A stretch of DNA of 64,000 nt from Williamsia sp. DF01-3 (GCF_023051145.1 NZ_JALKFS010000005.1:1736001-1800000), one strand, 5' to 3'. Positions 27,489 to 37,231 are shown, numbered from the stretch's first letter. The notes: a model not told the origin generated them from the letters alone. Program-made: numbers and translations.

Positions 27489-29102
27489 CTATGCGACATC
27501 CTCGTACCAACTCTCCGGAGGTGGGCAGGGGTCGGGTAGCTGTGCCACCTCGTCGAGCCAGCGTCGTTCTTCTCGATGCCAGATCGGGTGCTCGATCCGC
27601 CATTGTTGCTCGGCGATTTCATCTTTCGCTCGCTGGCGAAACCATGCGGCGTGAGCTTCTTCTTTTTCGCGCCGTTCGTCCACCATTCGCTGGTATCGCC
27701 GGTCGGGGAAATGCGTGTCGTTCGGAGTCAGCGCGTCGTCGGTGCCGCGTTGCCTCCACCCGACGCGTCCAACCCATTCTGGGGGTCCGTTTCCGGAGGT
27801 GATGATCTCGGTGATCCAGCCACCGTCGCCGTCGTGGACCTGTGCGTGGTCGCCGTCGCATACGAGGGTCAGGACGGTGATGTCTGTGCGTCCACCGTCT
27901 TTCCATTCGTGCATGTGATGCACTGCGGTGCGGGTGGCAGGCTGATCGCAGCCGGGTCGCGAACATCCGCGTTCGGCCGCGATCAAGGCAATTCGCTGAA
28001 TCGCCGATGCCAGACGTTTTTCGCGGCCGAGGAACAGCGGCCGGTGTGCGTTGTCGAGCAGTGCAAGGAACTTCCGGTTGCTACCTGCCAGCGCGAGTGC
28101 ATCCCGGACGGGGAGAGTGCCTCCCGATGCGGTGGTGGCAATACCGGTTTCGGTCTCCAGCTCGTCGAGTGTCATGGTTGCCACGACGATGGCCGGCTGT
28201 CCGCGGTGCTTTCCGAGGGTGCCCGACCCGACGACCGTCTCCAGCATCTTCTTGAACGCGTCATGGTTGCGCTGACCCTGTGTGCGGTTGTCTCGTTCAG
28301 CGGCGGCAGCGAGAACCGTACTGTCAGCGAGATCGGAGTCGCCCATCGGCGATTCGGGATCCTCGGGGTTGTTCATGCCTGGCTGCGCCCATTTCGCCGC
28401 GACAACGTCCCAGAGTGCACGGGTCGCGGGATCCAGCGTCCCGGAGATCCCACTCATGTGGTCGACGTCTTGGCGTCCCGGCATCAGGTCGCGACGGCGG
28501 GCCCGGTCGGCGTCGTCCGTGTATTCGCCATCGGGGTTGAGGTAGGCGAGTAACCGCTGCGCAACGCTTTCCAGCTGATCTGGCGACAGCGCGCAGGCCT
28601 GGTTCGCCAGATCCGATTCGATGGTCGACCAGTGTTCTGGCGTCCGTAGAGAAGTGGGCAACTTGGCCAGTGCGCGATGAATCACCCGGTAGTGCGCAAA
28701 CTCCATGTGACCGGCGTCCATCGCCGCCGCGGCGGCCGGATACGCGGCGGGCCGCAGTTCTCCATTGAGTTCGTGCCAATACCCCACTCGCTCAGCGGCT
28801 TTGCTGCGCGCACTGGCTTCGGAGGGGGTGAGCCGCAGCAGTGTCGACAGAAACCTGGCCGGCTTGAGTCCGCGCTTTGCCGCGACACCACGCTCACGCA
28901 GTTCCACAGCCCACCGAATCTTCACCGCATCATCTCGGCGCGCGCCCGTCTCGACCATGGCGGTGGCCGCGACCACCTCGTCGTCGGTCATCGACGACAA
29001 CGGCACCGTCAGCATTTGCCGCGAGACGGCTTCGCGAACAGCCACCAACGCACCGGCATCCAGTTGCTGGATGGCGGCGATCAGATCGGCCGTTTCGCTC
29101 AT
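27489..29102 (-). CDS. DUF222 / 13E12-repeat family HNH endonuclease-like protein
   Basis: A 537-aa member of the actinobacterial 13E12 family: a long helical DUF222 domain (residues ~20-330) and a C-terminal HNH domain at about 380-430 (CSRPGCDQ, TAVHHMHEWKDGG, LVCDGDHAQVH), followed by a charged helical tail. All HNH ligands appear present. These genes are multicopy and variable between strains; their function is unproven. The ATG at 29102 is chosen because a perfect TATAAT lies seven bases upstream, while a TTG ten codons earlier has no support. Confidence 0.88.
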   Translation of the reverse strand: MSETADLIAAIQQLDAGALVAVREAVSRQMLTVPLSSMTDDEVVAATAMVETGARRDDAVKIRWAVELRERGVAAKRGLKPARFLSTLLRLTPSEASARSKAAERVGYWHELNGELRPAAYPAAAAAMDAGHMEFAHYRVIHRALAKLPTSLRTPEHWSTIESDLANQACALSPDQLESVAQRLLAYLNPDGEYTDDADRARRRDLMPGRQDVDHMSGISGTLDPATRALWDVVAAKWAQPGMNNPEDPESPMGDSDLADSTVLAAAAERDNRTQGQRNHDAFKKMLETVVGSGTLGKHRGQPAIVVATMTLDELETETGIATTASGGTLPVRDALALAGSNRKFLALLDNAHRPLFLGREKRLASAIQRIALIAAERGCSRPGCDQPATRTAVHHMHEWKDGGRTDITVLTLVCDGDHAQVHDGDGGWITEIITSGNGPPEWVGRVGWRQRGTDDALTPNDTHFPDRRYQRMVDERREKEEAHAAWFRQRAKDEIAEQQWRIEHPIWHREERRWLDEVAQLPDPCPPPESWYEDVA

Positions 29103-29109
29103 GTGTTCG

Positions 29110-29115
29110 ATTATA
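29110..29115 (-). promoter_or_regulatory. Consensus -10 box of the HNH gene
   Basis: A perfect minus-strand TATAAT ends seven bases before the ATG at 29102, the best -10 match in the window. No good -35 is seen at 16-18 bp; a TTGTCA lies only 11 bp upstream. Confidence 0.65.
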
Positions 29116-29160
29116 AAAGAGGGGTCTGACAATCACCCGAGCTCGACCCACTGACCGAAT

Positions 29161-29222
29161 TCGCTCCACCTACTTGCGTTCGAGCCCGGTGCAACCGGAT
29201 CGAACGCAGGCGAGTGGAGCGA
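29161..29222 (-). terminator. Interrupted 62-nt hairpin after the PPOx gene
   Basis: Three nested stems: TCGCTCCAC with GTGGAGCGA (9 bp), TGCGTTCGA with TCGAACGCA (9 bp) and CCGGT with ACCGG. It lies just past the stop of the minus-strand PPOx gene and upstream of the HNH promoter, so it likely ends the former transcript. Confidence 0.65.
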
Positions 29223-29234
29223 TTGGCCGCCCCG

Positions 29235-29831
29235 TCACCCCAGCCGCCGCACCGACTCGGGAACGTCACCGGCGGTATGGGTGACGGGCTCGCCGTAGAC
29301 CACTCGCATCGGCACCTCGCCGGTCCAGCCGGCAGCATCGTCGTCACCGGGGCCGCCCTTGCGCGCCTTCGTGATCCATTGCCCATCGATGATGGGAAGT
29401 GACAGCACCAGTGTGGCGGCGAGTTGTTTGTTCGTGTGCGGTGGGACCTCGGCACTGCGGCCCGGGAGAATGCTGTCGCTGAGGGCGGTCAGGGCCTGCG
29501 CCGGGTCGAGCGACGACTTCTTGATGACACCGCGAACAACGGCCGACCGGTAGTTCATGGAGTGATCGAAGAGCGTGTCGGCCACCACGAGTCCATCGGC
29601 GATGAACGCTGACAGCGCCACCGGGGCACCTGCCGCGATGTGTCGCAGAGCGCCCGCTCCCGTGGAACCGTGCAGGAGGATCTCGTCACCGTGCCGAGCG
29701 AAGAGCATGGGAACAGACCACGGCAGGCCGTCGACCACTGTGGTCACGGTGGCCACCTTGGCTTCGTCGAGAATCTGATCGAGCAGTGCGCGATCGCCCT
29801 GACGTTCTTTGCGGCGATTGAGTTGGTCCAC
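29235..29831 (-). CDS. Pyridoxamine 5'-phosphate oxidase-fold flavoprotein
   Basis: A 198-aa split-barrel protein with VATVTTVVDGLPWSVPMLFA near residue 28 and the cofactor block YRSAVVRGVIKK near residue 93. It is longer than the F420-only PPOx group and similar to flavin-nucleotide-binding NimA-like proteins. A GTG at 29831 with AAGGGA upstream is taken as the start; a longer frame to 29984 would overlap the divergent SNF2 gene. Cofactor (FMN, F420 or haem) cannot be decided here. Confidence 0.78.
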   Translation of the reverse strand: MDQLNRRKERQGDRALLDQILDEAKVATVTTVVDGLPWSVPMLFARHGDEILLHGSTGAGALRHIAAGAPVALSAFIADGLVVADTLFDHSMNYRSAVVRGVIKKSSLDPAQALTALSDSILPGRSAEVPPHTNKQLAATLVLSLPIIDGQWITKARKGGPGDDDAAGWTGEVPMRVVYGEPVTHTAGDVPESVRRLG

Positions 29832-29942
29832 GGTGAGTCCCTTTGTCGTCGGTGCACGCACAACTTCCCAGGAGCGCCCCGCCGCGTCAACCCGATTTGC
29901 AGGCTTGACCCCGGCCGGCCTGGTTGTGTCTGCGTGCGGCGA

Positions 29943-29948
29943 TAACCT
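29943..29948 (+). promoter_or_regulatory. -10 box for leaderless SNF2 mRNA
   Basis: TAACCT (TANNNT) ends seven bases before the ATG at 29956. Confidence 0.55.
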
Positions 29949-29955
29949 GCAACCA

Positions 29956-32900
29956 ATGACCACCGAGTGGGCGCACACCATCACCCCGGAAGCGTTGAAG
30001 GACGACTTCGATGCCGGGGCGATTCAGCGTGGGTCGGCGTATGCGCGACAACGCCGTGTCGCTGCCGTGCAATGGGACGACGACAAACGCAGACTCACTG
30101 GGCGCTGTCAGGGCACGGGCGTCGCCACGTATTCGGTGCGCGTCGCCTTCAGCCACCTCGGTCCCGGCTGGAAGCTCGCCGATGCCGGGTGCACGTGTCC
30201 GGTCGGCTATTTCTGTAAGCATGCCGTCGCGCTACTGCTGACCTTCGCGGATGAGGCCGCCACCGCAGCCACTCCGCCGGTCCAGCGTTCGCCGCAATGG
30301 GAGCGCACGCTGCAGGTGCTCTATTCTGAAAATCACCCGAAACCTCCCGAAAAGCTTGCGCTGCAGGCGTTCCTCAGCTCGCCTTCGCTGTTCGCATCGC
30401 GCGCTCGCCGGGCCCAGCTCGCGTTGCGTCCGATGCGACCGGGCACCCGGAGCGCCTGGATCAAGTCCGGTGTCGACTGGCCGGCCATCGTCGATCTCAA
30501 GCCTGGAACATTTGCGGCACAGCAGCTCTCGGTGTTGCAGTCGATGGCGCGCGACTCCATGCGCACCACCCCGTACGGACTTCCGCACGGGCTGATCCTC
30601 GCCGACGCGCCTGCCACCATCTGGCAACAACTCGACGCGGCGGCAGCAGCGGGTATCCCTCTGCTCGGCGATCCGGCCTCGGGGATCAGTATCGTGCAGG
30701 TCGCCAAACGGGCTGGGCTCACCGTCTCGGTCAGCGGAGAGGTCGGTGCCGATGCCCACGTCTCGGTCGAGGTGACCATCGACGGCAACGTGGTGCCGAT
30801 GTCTGAGGTGACCATTCTCGGAAAGGCCGATCCACATGGGATCAGTTATCTCGATGCCGAGGGCGTCCTGACCCTCGCCCCGTTCGACTCGGCCGACGCG
30901 CCTGCCGCGGCGTTGCTGCAAGGTGATCAACCGATTGTCATCCCCGCCGCGGACGTTTCCAGATTCGCCGATGTGGTGTTGCCTCGGCTCCGCGAGTCGG
31001 TACCGATCCGAGTCGACGACTCGGTGTTCGTGGCGCCCAGCATCTCTGGCCCGACGCCTGTGCTGACCGTCCGTTTCACCGGCGATGTCGCGCATACCCA
31101 TTGGGCGATGCGCTATCTGGTCAACAACACACCCCGCGACCTCGACGACGCCATCGGCACACAGCCGTCGTGGCGAGACCGCGTAATCGAGGAGCAGATC
31201 TGGGAGTCGATTCGCGATGCGCTGGCTGCGGTCGCCCTCACATCGGGCGCGGCGGGCCGGCGACTGATCGCGGCCTTCGACGCACAGCGGGGCTCTGGCC
31301 GGGTCCGGCAGGCAGACGAGGTGGAACCTACCGACTACGAGGAGGCCCTCAACGGTGTCACCACGCATTTCTTGCGACACGACGTACACCTGAACCCCCT
31401 TGAAACAGCGCGGCTGTGCGCCGAGGTATTACCGGCACTCGCGGGCCGCGACGACCTGATCGTCGAGGTCGCCGAGGTGGCGCAGCGGTACCGGCAGGTC
31501 ACCGAGCGGGCACGGCTGCGCATCGCGGGCTCGCAATCTGCCGACACCGATTGGCTTGATCTCGACATCACCATGGACGTCGACGGTGAGCAGGTGCCGA
31601 TTTCGGAGGTGCTGGCCGAATTGTCCACCGGCGCAACGCACATGTTGTTGCCATCGGGCGTCTACTTCCCGCTGGACTCGCCCGAACTCGTGAAGCTGCG
31701 GCAGCTGATGGACGAAGCGGAGGTCCTCGGTGAAGCCGAGTCAGGGAGGGTGCCCGCGGTACCCTCAAACGTCACACTGTGGGAGGAACTGCTCGAACTC
31801 GGCGTGGTCGATGAACAGCTGCAGGTATGGCAGGAGCGCATCGCGACGCTCAGTGCGGCACGGCCACCGGAACCGGTCCAACCACCGGCGATGCTTCACG
31901 CGACTTTGCGTGACTACCAGCTGGACGGGCTCAACTGGCTGTCCTTTTTGTGGGACAACGGCTTCGGAGGCGTACTGGCCGACGACATGGGGCTGGGCAA
32001 GACACTGCAGACGCTCGCCCTGTTCGGCCGGGCCCGGGAGAGCGGTGAGACCGGCCGGTTCCTTGTGGTCGCACCCACGAGTGTGGTGAACAACTGGGCG
32101 TCCGAATGCCACCGGTTCACGGATCTGCATGCGGTCACCGTCACAGCGACGCAAGCGCGTGGGCGTACACCTCTGGCCGAGATCATTGCCGACTCCGATG
32201 TTGTGATCACCACCTACGCATTGCTGCGTATCGATTTCCCCGCCTACGACGAACAGCAGTGGGCGGCACTGGTGCTCGATGAGGCCCAGTTCGTCAAGAA
32301 TCGCAACTCGAAAGCGCATCTGTGTGCGCGGCGCTTGAACACACCGTTCAAACTGGCCATCACCGGTACGCCGATGGAGAACAGCCTGATGGAACTGTGG
32401 TCACTGCTGTCGATCACCGTGCCGGGACTGTTCCCCGATCCCAAGGCATTCGCAGACTATTTCCGCAAACCCATCGAGAAGGGCGAAGACCCCGAACGTC
32501 TCCCGGTGCTGCGCAAGCGGATCAAACCGGTGATGTTGCGACGTACCAAAGATCAGGTGGCCCGCGATCTTCCTGCCAAGCAGGAGCAGATACTGCACGT
32601 CGAGCTGTCGGCAAGGCACCGCAAGATCTACGACACCCGTCTGGTGCGCGAACGCGAGATCGTCCTCGGGCTGCTGGGCGACCTCGAGAAGAACCGCTTC
32701 CAGATCTTCCGCTCGTTGACCATGCTCCGGCAGCTGAGTCTGCACGCCGGGCTCGTCGATCCGGCCGACGCCGAGGTTGCGTCGGCGAAGGTCGACTTCA
32801 TCCGAGAGCAGCTTCCCGAGCTCATCGCCGAGGGGCACAGTGCCCTGATCTTCAGTTCGTTCACCGGCTTCCTGGACGTGCTGCGGCGCGGACTCGACGG

Positions 32901-33291
32901 TGACGGCATCACCTACAGCTACCTTGACGGCTCACTGTCCTCGCGTGAACGCACCGAAGCGGTCAGCGCGTTCACCGAGGGCACCACCCAGGTCTTCCTG
33001 ATCAGCCTCAAAGCGGGCGGTTTCGGACTCAACCTGACCGAAGCCGACTACTGCTTCGTGTGCGACCCCTGGTGGAATCCGGCAGCCGAGGCGCAGGCCG
33101 TCGACCGCACCCATCGAATCGGCCAGACCCGGCCGGTCACCGTGTACCGGCTGGTGTCGGCAGACACCATCGAAGCGAAAGTCGTTGCGCTACAGAACCG
33201 AAAACGGGAGCTGTTCAGCGCCGTCGTCGACGACGGGAACACGTTCTCCTCGACCGTCAGCGCAGACGACATCCGGCACATGCTCGACTGA
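29956..33291 (+). CDS. SWIM zinc-finger SNF2-family ATPase
   Basis: An 1111-aa DNA-dependent ATPase/translocase of the HepA/RapA-like group. An N-terminal SWIM finger (C79-x-C81-x5-C87-x-H89) may bind DNA or protein. A long middle region of unknown fold precedes the SNF2 motor: ADDMGLGKTLQT (Walker A, Lys near 681), LDEAQFVKN (DEAQ box from residue 775), ITGTPMENSLMELWSLL, and helicase C-terminal motif AVDRTHRIGQTRPV near the end. The ATG at 29956 is supported by the -10 box. It stands alone; a role in transcription recycling, repair or phage defence is possible but not shown. Confidence 0.9.
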   Translation: MTTEWAHTITPEALKDDFDAGAIQRGSAYARQRRVAAVQWDDDKRRLTGRCQGTGVATYSVRVAFSHLGPGWKLADAGCTCPVGYFCKHAVALLLTFADEAATAATPPVQRSPQWERTLQVLYSENHPKPPEKLALQAFLSSPSLFASRARRAQLALRPMRPGTRSAWIKSGVDWPAIVDLKPGTFAAQQLSVLQSMARDSMRTTPYGLPHGLILADAPATIWQQLDAAAAAGIPLLGDPASGISIVQVAKRAGLTVSVSGEVGADAHVSVEVTIDGNVVPMSEVTILGKADPHGISYLDAEGVLTLAPFDSADAPAAALLQGDQPIVIPAADVSRFADVVLPRLRESVPIRVDDSVFVAPSISGPTPVLTVRFTGDVAHTHWAMRYLVNNTPRDLDDAIGTQPSWRDRVIEEQIWESIRDALAAVALTSGAAGRRLIAAFDAQRGSGRVRQADEVEPTDYEEALNGVTTHFLRHDVHLNPLETARLCAEVLPALAGRDDLIVEVAEVAQRYRQVTERARLRIAGSQSADTDWLDLDITMDVDGEQVPISEVLAELSTGATHMLLPSGVYFPLDSPELVKLRQLMDEAEVLGEAESGRVPAVPSNVTLWEELLELGVVDEQLQVWQERIATLSAARPPEPVQPPAMLHATLRDYQLDGLNWLSFLWDNGFGGVLADDMGLGKTLQTLALFGRARESGETGRFLVVAPTSVVNNWASECHRFTDLHAVTVTATQARGRTPLAEIIADSDVVITTYALLRIDFPAYDEQQWAALVLDEAQFVKNRNSKAHLCARRLNTPFKLAITGTPMENSLMELWSLLSITVPGLFPDPKAFADYFRKPIEKGEDPERLPVLRKRIKPVMLRRTKDQVARDLPAKQEQILHVELSARHRKIYDTRLVREREIVLGLLGDLEKNRFQIFRSLTMLRQLSLHAGLVDPADAEVASAKVDFIREQLPELIAEGHSALIFSSFTGFLDVLRRGLDGDGITYSYLDGSLSSRERTEAVSAFTEGTTQVFLISLKAGGFGLNLTEADYCFVCDPWWNPAAEAQAVDRTHRIGQTRPVTVYRLVSADTIEAKVVALQNRKRELFSAVVDDGNTFSSTVSADDIRHMLD

Positions 33292-33318
33292 TCACCACTT
33301 CGCTGGCACGCTGTAGTG

Positions 33319-33738
33319 ATGGCAAATGTTGATGAACTACACGGCGAAGCGCACGTCCAGCGTTATCTCGAGACGAATGGGGAAGAAGGCTTCCACTGGA
33401 AGGGGACCGAGATCCTCATCCTGTTCACCAAGGGTCGAAAGTCCGGCGACGAGCGACGACATGCCTTGATCTTCCGCACCTGGGAAGACAATGGCTATCT
33501 GGTTGTGGCATCAAAGGGTGGGGCAGACGCGCCGCCTGCCTGGTTCCTCAATTTGCAGGACAACCCCGAAGCGGAGATCCAGGTCAAAGACGAGCGGATT
33601 CCCGTTCGGGCGCGAGTGGCCACCGACGAGGAGAAGCCGGCGATGTGGTCCCGCATGGTCGAGGTGTGGCCAGACTACGACGATTACCAGACCAAGACGT
33701 CGCGTCCTATCCCCGTGGTGGTTCTCGAGCGCGTCTGA
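33319..33738 (+). CDS. Deazaflavin (F420)-dependent nitroreductase-family protein
   Basis: A 139-aa Ddn-like split-barrel reductase. The family text is clear: LILFTKGRKSG, RHALIFRTWEDNGYLVVASKGGA, PAWFLNLQDNPEAEIQ and the ending RPIPVVVLERV. Ddn relatives use reduced F420 to reduce quinones or nitro compounds and are typical of Mycobacteriales. ATG 33319 is taken; GTG 33316 immediately before is equally possible. It follows the SNF2 gene by 27 bases. Confidence 0.88.
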   Translation: MANVDELHGEAHVQRYLETNGEEGFHWKGTEILILFTKGRKSGDERRHALIFRTWEDNGYLVVASKGGADAPPAWFLNLQDNPEAEIQVKDERIPVRARVATDEEKPAMWSRMVEVWPDYDDYQTKTSRPIPVVVLERV

Positions 33739-33763
33739 CCTGAAATCACCGGCCGCCGCCTGG

Positions 33764-34510
33764 TCAGCCCTTGGCGATCAGGCGGCGTTCGCCGGCCCGT
33801 ACCGGGAAGTCGAACCGGTTGTTCTGCGGCGGCAGCGGACACAGGTAGTGATCGGTGAACGTGCAGGGCGGCAGGTAAGCCCGGTTGAAGTCCACCACCA
33901 CGCGGCCGTCCGCATCCGCCGGTTCGACGTCGAGAAATCGGAACCGCTGTGTTTCGCTGCCGTTTGTCGAGTCGGCGAACACGAGTTGAGCGCCCCCGTC
34001 CGGCCTTGCGATGCCCGACAACGTCAGCGCCGCCCCATCCACTGTGACCCGTATGGTCGCGGTGGCCTTGGATCCGACAAACCCGTCGACGTGATCGAAC
34101 GGCAATTCGTCACTGTCGAGTTCGATGGTCCCATCCAGAACCCACGACGGATTCGGGTCAAAAGCGTCGATGCCTGACAGTGCCAGGCGGGTGGGCGCCT
34201 GCGGGTCGAAGACCCGGACTGCCACGTGTCCTGCCCGGGCGAGCACAGCCACCGTCACGTCATCGAATTCCTGCTTTGATCCGGGCTCGAGGGAGGCATC
34301 GGACTCGCCGGGACGGCTGACAACGGCCGTGCCGTCGACGGCGGTCCACGAGCCGGGAAGCGGATTGATGGTCTGCGGTTGATCATCGAGCCAGTACGTG
34401 CCGGTGACCGAAGCCAGACCGTGGGGTGCGGTCGCGGCGACGTCGCGGTCGGCGCGCCAGAGATTCCACTGGTCGAGCCAGTGATCTGTTGTGGTGGCGG
34501 AAGTGGTCAC
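33764..34510 (-). CDS. DUF1684 domain protein at the end of the sulfur/ABC operon
   Basis: A 248-aa soluble protein of the DUF1684 family, recognised by VVDFNRAYLPPCTFTD and YLCPLPPQNNRFDFPV near the C-terminus, with an N-terminal part reading LDQWNLWRADRD. Function is unknown; the conserved Cys residues (CTFTD, LCPLP) and Asn/Arg could form an active site. It follows the fused ATPase gene by 51 bases on the same strand, so it probably shares the operon. The GTG at 34510 has AAAGG upstream. Confidence 0.8.
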   Translation of the reverse strand: MTTSATTTDHWLDQWNLWRADRDVAATAPHGLASVTGTYWLDDQPQTINPLPGSWTAVDGTAVVSRPGESDASLEPGSKQEFDDVTVAVLARAGHVAVRVFDPQAPTRLALSGIDAFDPNPSWVLDGTIELDSDELPFDHVDGFVGSKATATIRVTVDGAALTLSGIARPDGGAQLVFADSTNGSETQRFRFLDVEPADADGRVVVDFNRAYLPPCTFTDHYLCPLPPQNNRFDFPVRAGERRLIAKG

Positions 34511-34561
34511 CGTGATGCCTTTCGGTTCGGGTCGGTATCGCGAGAGTGGACGTTCTGTTGA

Positions 34562-36235
34562 TCAGTGGGTCAGCGAAGCGGTGCGTGCGGCTGCGCGTTT
34601 GCCTGGGATGGCGTCGAGCAGGCGCTGGGTGTACGGGTTCGACGGATGCTGGAATACGTCTGCGACGGAGCCTGATTCGACGATATTGCCCTTCTCGAAC
34701 AAGGACACGGTGTGCGCCACCTGAGCGACGACGGCGAGGTCGTGGGAGATGAACAGATAGGTCAGGCCGAGACGCTCCTGCAGTTCGGCGAGCAGTTCGA
34801 GGATCTGTTCCTGCACCGAGACGTCGAGCGCCGACACGGGTTCGTCGAGGAGTACCACTTCCGGTTCGAGCACCAGGGAACGGGCGATGGCCACACGTTG
34901 GCGTTGGCCACCCGACAACTCGACCGGCAACCGATCGAGGTGGTCGCGGGGCAGTCCCACCTGGTCGAGCAGTTCCGCGGCCTTGTGATGGCGGGAGCGA
35001 CGATCACCGATCCGGAACGACACCAGCGGCTCGATGATGCTGTCGCGCACGGTGAAGCGTGGATCGAGTGAGGCGAACGGATCCTGGTGAACCAGCTGGA
35101 ATCGTCGGCGCAGCGGTCGCAGTTCACGCCAGGAAAGATCGGTGATGTCGGTGCCGTCGAAGCGAACCCGGCCTGATGTCGGCTTCTCCAGGCCCATGGC
35201 CACCCGCAGAGTGGTGGTTTTGCCCGATCCGGACTCTCCGACGAGGGCGTGGGTTCGGCCGGCGGCTACGCGAACGGAGATGTCGTCGAGGGCAGTGAAC
35301 GGCTCGCCCCCGCTGACGGGGAATCGCTTGGTCACCGAGGCGAGTTCGATGACGGGGTTGTCGACCTCGACCTGGTCAGGAGCGACCACAAAGCGGGGTG
35401 TGATGACGCCGCCCTGGGCGAGGGCGGGTGCCGCGGCGATCAGCCGGCGGGTATACGAGTTGTCGGGCTCGACGAGAATGGTTGCCGGCGAACCCTCTTC
35501 GACGATGTGCCCGTGCTGCATGACGATCACCCGGTCGGCACGGTCCGCGGCGACCGCCAGATCGTGGGTGATGATCAACAGGGCGGTGCCGGTGTCGCGT
35601 ACGAGTGACTCGAGGTGGTCGAGGATGCGGGCCTGCACGGTGACGTCGAGCGCGCTGGTCGGTTCATCGGCGATGATCAGGTCGGGTTTGCCCGCGAGCG
35701 CGATCGCGATCAGAACACGCTGACGTTGACCTCCGGAGAGTTCGTGTGGGTAGCGGCGGATGCGCTCGGCGGGGTCGTCGAGGCCCGCCTTGGTGAGAGC
35801 GTCGATCACCTCGTCACCGATCTCGGCTCCGCGGACACCACGCAGTTTCACGGCTTCGGCGACCTGGACCCCGATGCGCTGAGTGGGGTTCAGCCCCACC
35901 ATCGGGTCCTGCGGGATGAGTCCGACCACCGAACCACGCAGTCGCCGAACCACTTTCTCCTTGGCGCCGGCGATCTCCACACCGCCGACCTTGATCGATC
36001 CAGACGTCACTCGCCCGTTGGCGGGCAACAACCCGATGATCGCGTTCGCGGTGGTGGTCTTGCCGGAACCCGACTCGCCGACGACCGCAACCACCTCGCC
36101 GGGATTCACCTGCAGATCCAGGCCGTGGACGGCGGGCGTCACCTGCCGGTTCCGTCGGTAACCGATGTTCAGGCCACGGATGTCGACGATCGGGACGCGA
36201 GCATCAGATGCCGACTTGCTGAGGTTGGTGGTCAT
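34562..36235 (-). CDS. Peptide/opine-type ABC transporter, fused double ATPase (DppD-DppF)
   Basis: A 557-aa protein with two complete nucleotide-binding domains. Domain 1 (residues ~15-260) has VVGESGSGKTTTANAI, ELSGGQRQRVLIAIAL and LIIADEPTSALDVT. Domain 2 (~300-545) has ALVGESGSGKTTTLRV, ELSGGQRQRVAIARSL and VVLLDEPVSALDVSVQ, and ends with the oligopeptide-type HPSNPYTQRLLDAIPG. The ATG at 36235 overlaps the permease stop by four bases. It drives the importer formed with the two permeases and receptor upstream. Confidence 0.95.
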   Translation of the reverse strand: MTTNLSKSASDARVPIVDIRGLNIGYRRNRQVTPAVHGLDLQVNPGEVVAVVGESGSGKTTTANAIIGLLPANGRVTSGSIKVGGVEIAGAKEKVVRRLRGSVVGLIPQDPMVGLNPTQRIGVQVAEAVKLRGVRGAEIGDEVIDALTKAGLDDPAERIRRYPHELSGGQRQRVLIAIALAGKPDLIIADEPTSALDVTVQARILDHLESLVRDTGTALLIITHDLAVAADRADRVIVMQHGHIVEEGSPATILVEPDNSYTRRLIAAAPALAQGGVITPRFVVAPDQVEVDNPVIELASVTKRFPVSGGEPFTALDDISVRVAAGRTHALVGESGSGKTTTLRVAMGLEKPTSGRVRFDGTDITDLSWRELRPLRRRFQLVHQDPFASLDPRFTVRDSIIEPLVSFRIGDRRSRHHKAAELLDQVGLPRDHLDRLPVELSGGQRQRVAIARSLVLEPEVVLLDEPVSALDVSVQEQILELLAELQERLGLTYLFISHDLAVVAQVAHTVSLFEKGNIVESGSVADVFQHPSNPYTQRLLDAIPGKRAAARTASLTH

Positions 36236-37230
36236 CGTTCGAGTTCCTGAAGGGTCTTGGAGATGTGGTTGAGCGAAAGCACTGTGATCGCGATGAACAG
36301 ACCAGGCATCAGCGAGACCCACGGGGCGGTGACAAGGAAGTTGCGTCCGGTGGAGACGAGGGTGCCCCACTCGGCCTGCGGTGGTGCGGCACCGAAGCCG
36401 AGGAAGCTCAGTGCGGCGATCGCGATGATCGCAACACCGAAGTCGAGGACGGCGAGAACCGCGACCGGACCCCACGAGTTGGGCAAGATGTGCCGCAACA
36501 GGACCCGCGTCCACGAGGCGCCACCCGCACGGGCCGCCTCCACGTAGGGGAGGGTCTTGACCCTCAGCACCTCGGCGCGGGTCGTCCGGGCGAAACCGGG
36601 GACGATGCCGATACCCACGGCGATGGCGACGGGGACGGTGCCGAAGCCGAGCGCGGTGACGATCGCCAAGGCCAGCAGCAGACCGGGAATGGCCAGCAGC
36701 ACATCGACGAACCGCATGATCACCGAATCGGTGACGCCGCTGAAGAACCCCGAGATCACGCCGAGCGTGAGGCCGGCCACGACTGCGATGGCCAGGGCGA
36801 TCAGAGCCGCTTCGATCGTCAAGGTCGATCCGTACAGTGTCCGCGTCCACAGGTCGCGGCCCATCTCGTCGGTACCGAACAGGTGCGTTGTGCTCGGCGC
36901 CAACAGTCGGTCGGCGGGGGCGGTGCGGTAGGGGTCGTAGGAAGTGAACCAGGACGGAAAGAACGCCGACACCCCGACAAACGCGATGAACAGCACGGTG
37001 AGGACGAATAGAGGCCGCCTGACAGCTTTCGCAGTGGTTGCCCGCAACGGACCCCAGCGTCCTCCGGGTTCGGTTGCGCCCGGCGGAGTCAGCGAATGGT
37101 CGGGTTTCGCGACAGGCCGCTCCACCGGCAGGTCGATCCCCAGTGCACTGGCACTCGAGCTGGATGTGTCGGAGACGGAGCGAAGCGGAGCTCGACCATT
37201 CTCGATGCGGTCTTTCAGCGTCTCGGTCAT
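36232..37230 (-). CDS. Peptide/opine-type ABC permease (DppC-like)
   Basis: A 332-aa permease with a ~70-residue cytoplasmic N-terminus rich in Ser and Pro, then six transmembrane helices. LFGTDEMGRDLWTRTLYGS is the DppC hallmark, and TLPYVEAARAGGASWTRVLLRHILPN is split by the EAA coupling loop (YVEAARAGGA). It starts one base before the previous permease stop region ends (gap one base) and overlaps the ATPase gene by four bases. Partner of the DppB-like subunit. Confidence 0.93.
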   Translation of the reverse strand: MTETLKDRIENGRAPLRSVSDTSSSSASALGIDLPVERPVAKPDHSLTPPGATEPGGRWGPLRATTAKAVRRPLFVLTVLFIAFVGVSAFFPSWFTSYDPYRTAPADRLLAPSTTHLFGTDEMGRDLWTRTLYGSTLTIEAALIALAIAVVAGLTLGVISGFFSGVTDSVIMRFVDVLLAIPGLLLALAIVTALGFGTVPVAIAVGIGIVPGFARTTRAEVLRVKTLPYVEAARAGGASWTRVLLRHILPNSWGPVAVLAVLDFGVAIIAIAALSFLGFGAAPPQAEWGTLVSTGRNFLVTAPWVSLMPGLFIAITVLSLNHISKTLQELER

Positions 37231-37231
37231 G

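Noticed and set aside
27489-29102. 13E12/HNH gene as a mobile element
   Set aside because: No terminal repeats, target duplication or transposase seen; the family is merely multicopy in actinobacteria.
29103-29132. TTG 29132 as start of the HNH protein
   Set aside because: The extension covers the TATAAT promoter itself; ATG 29102 fits the leaderless spacing.
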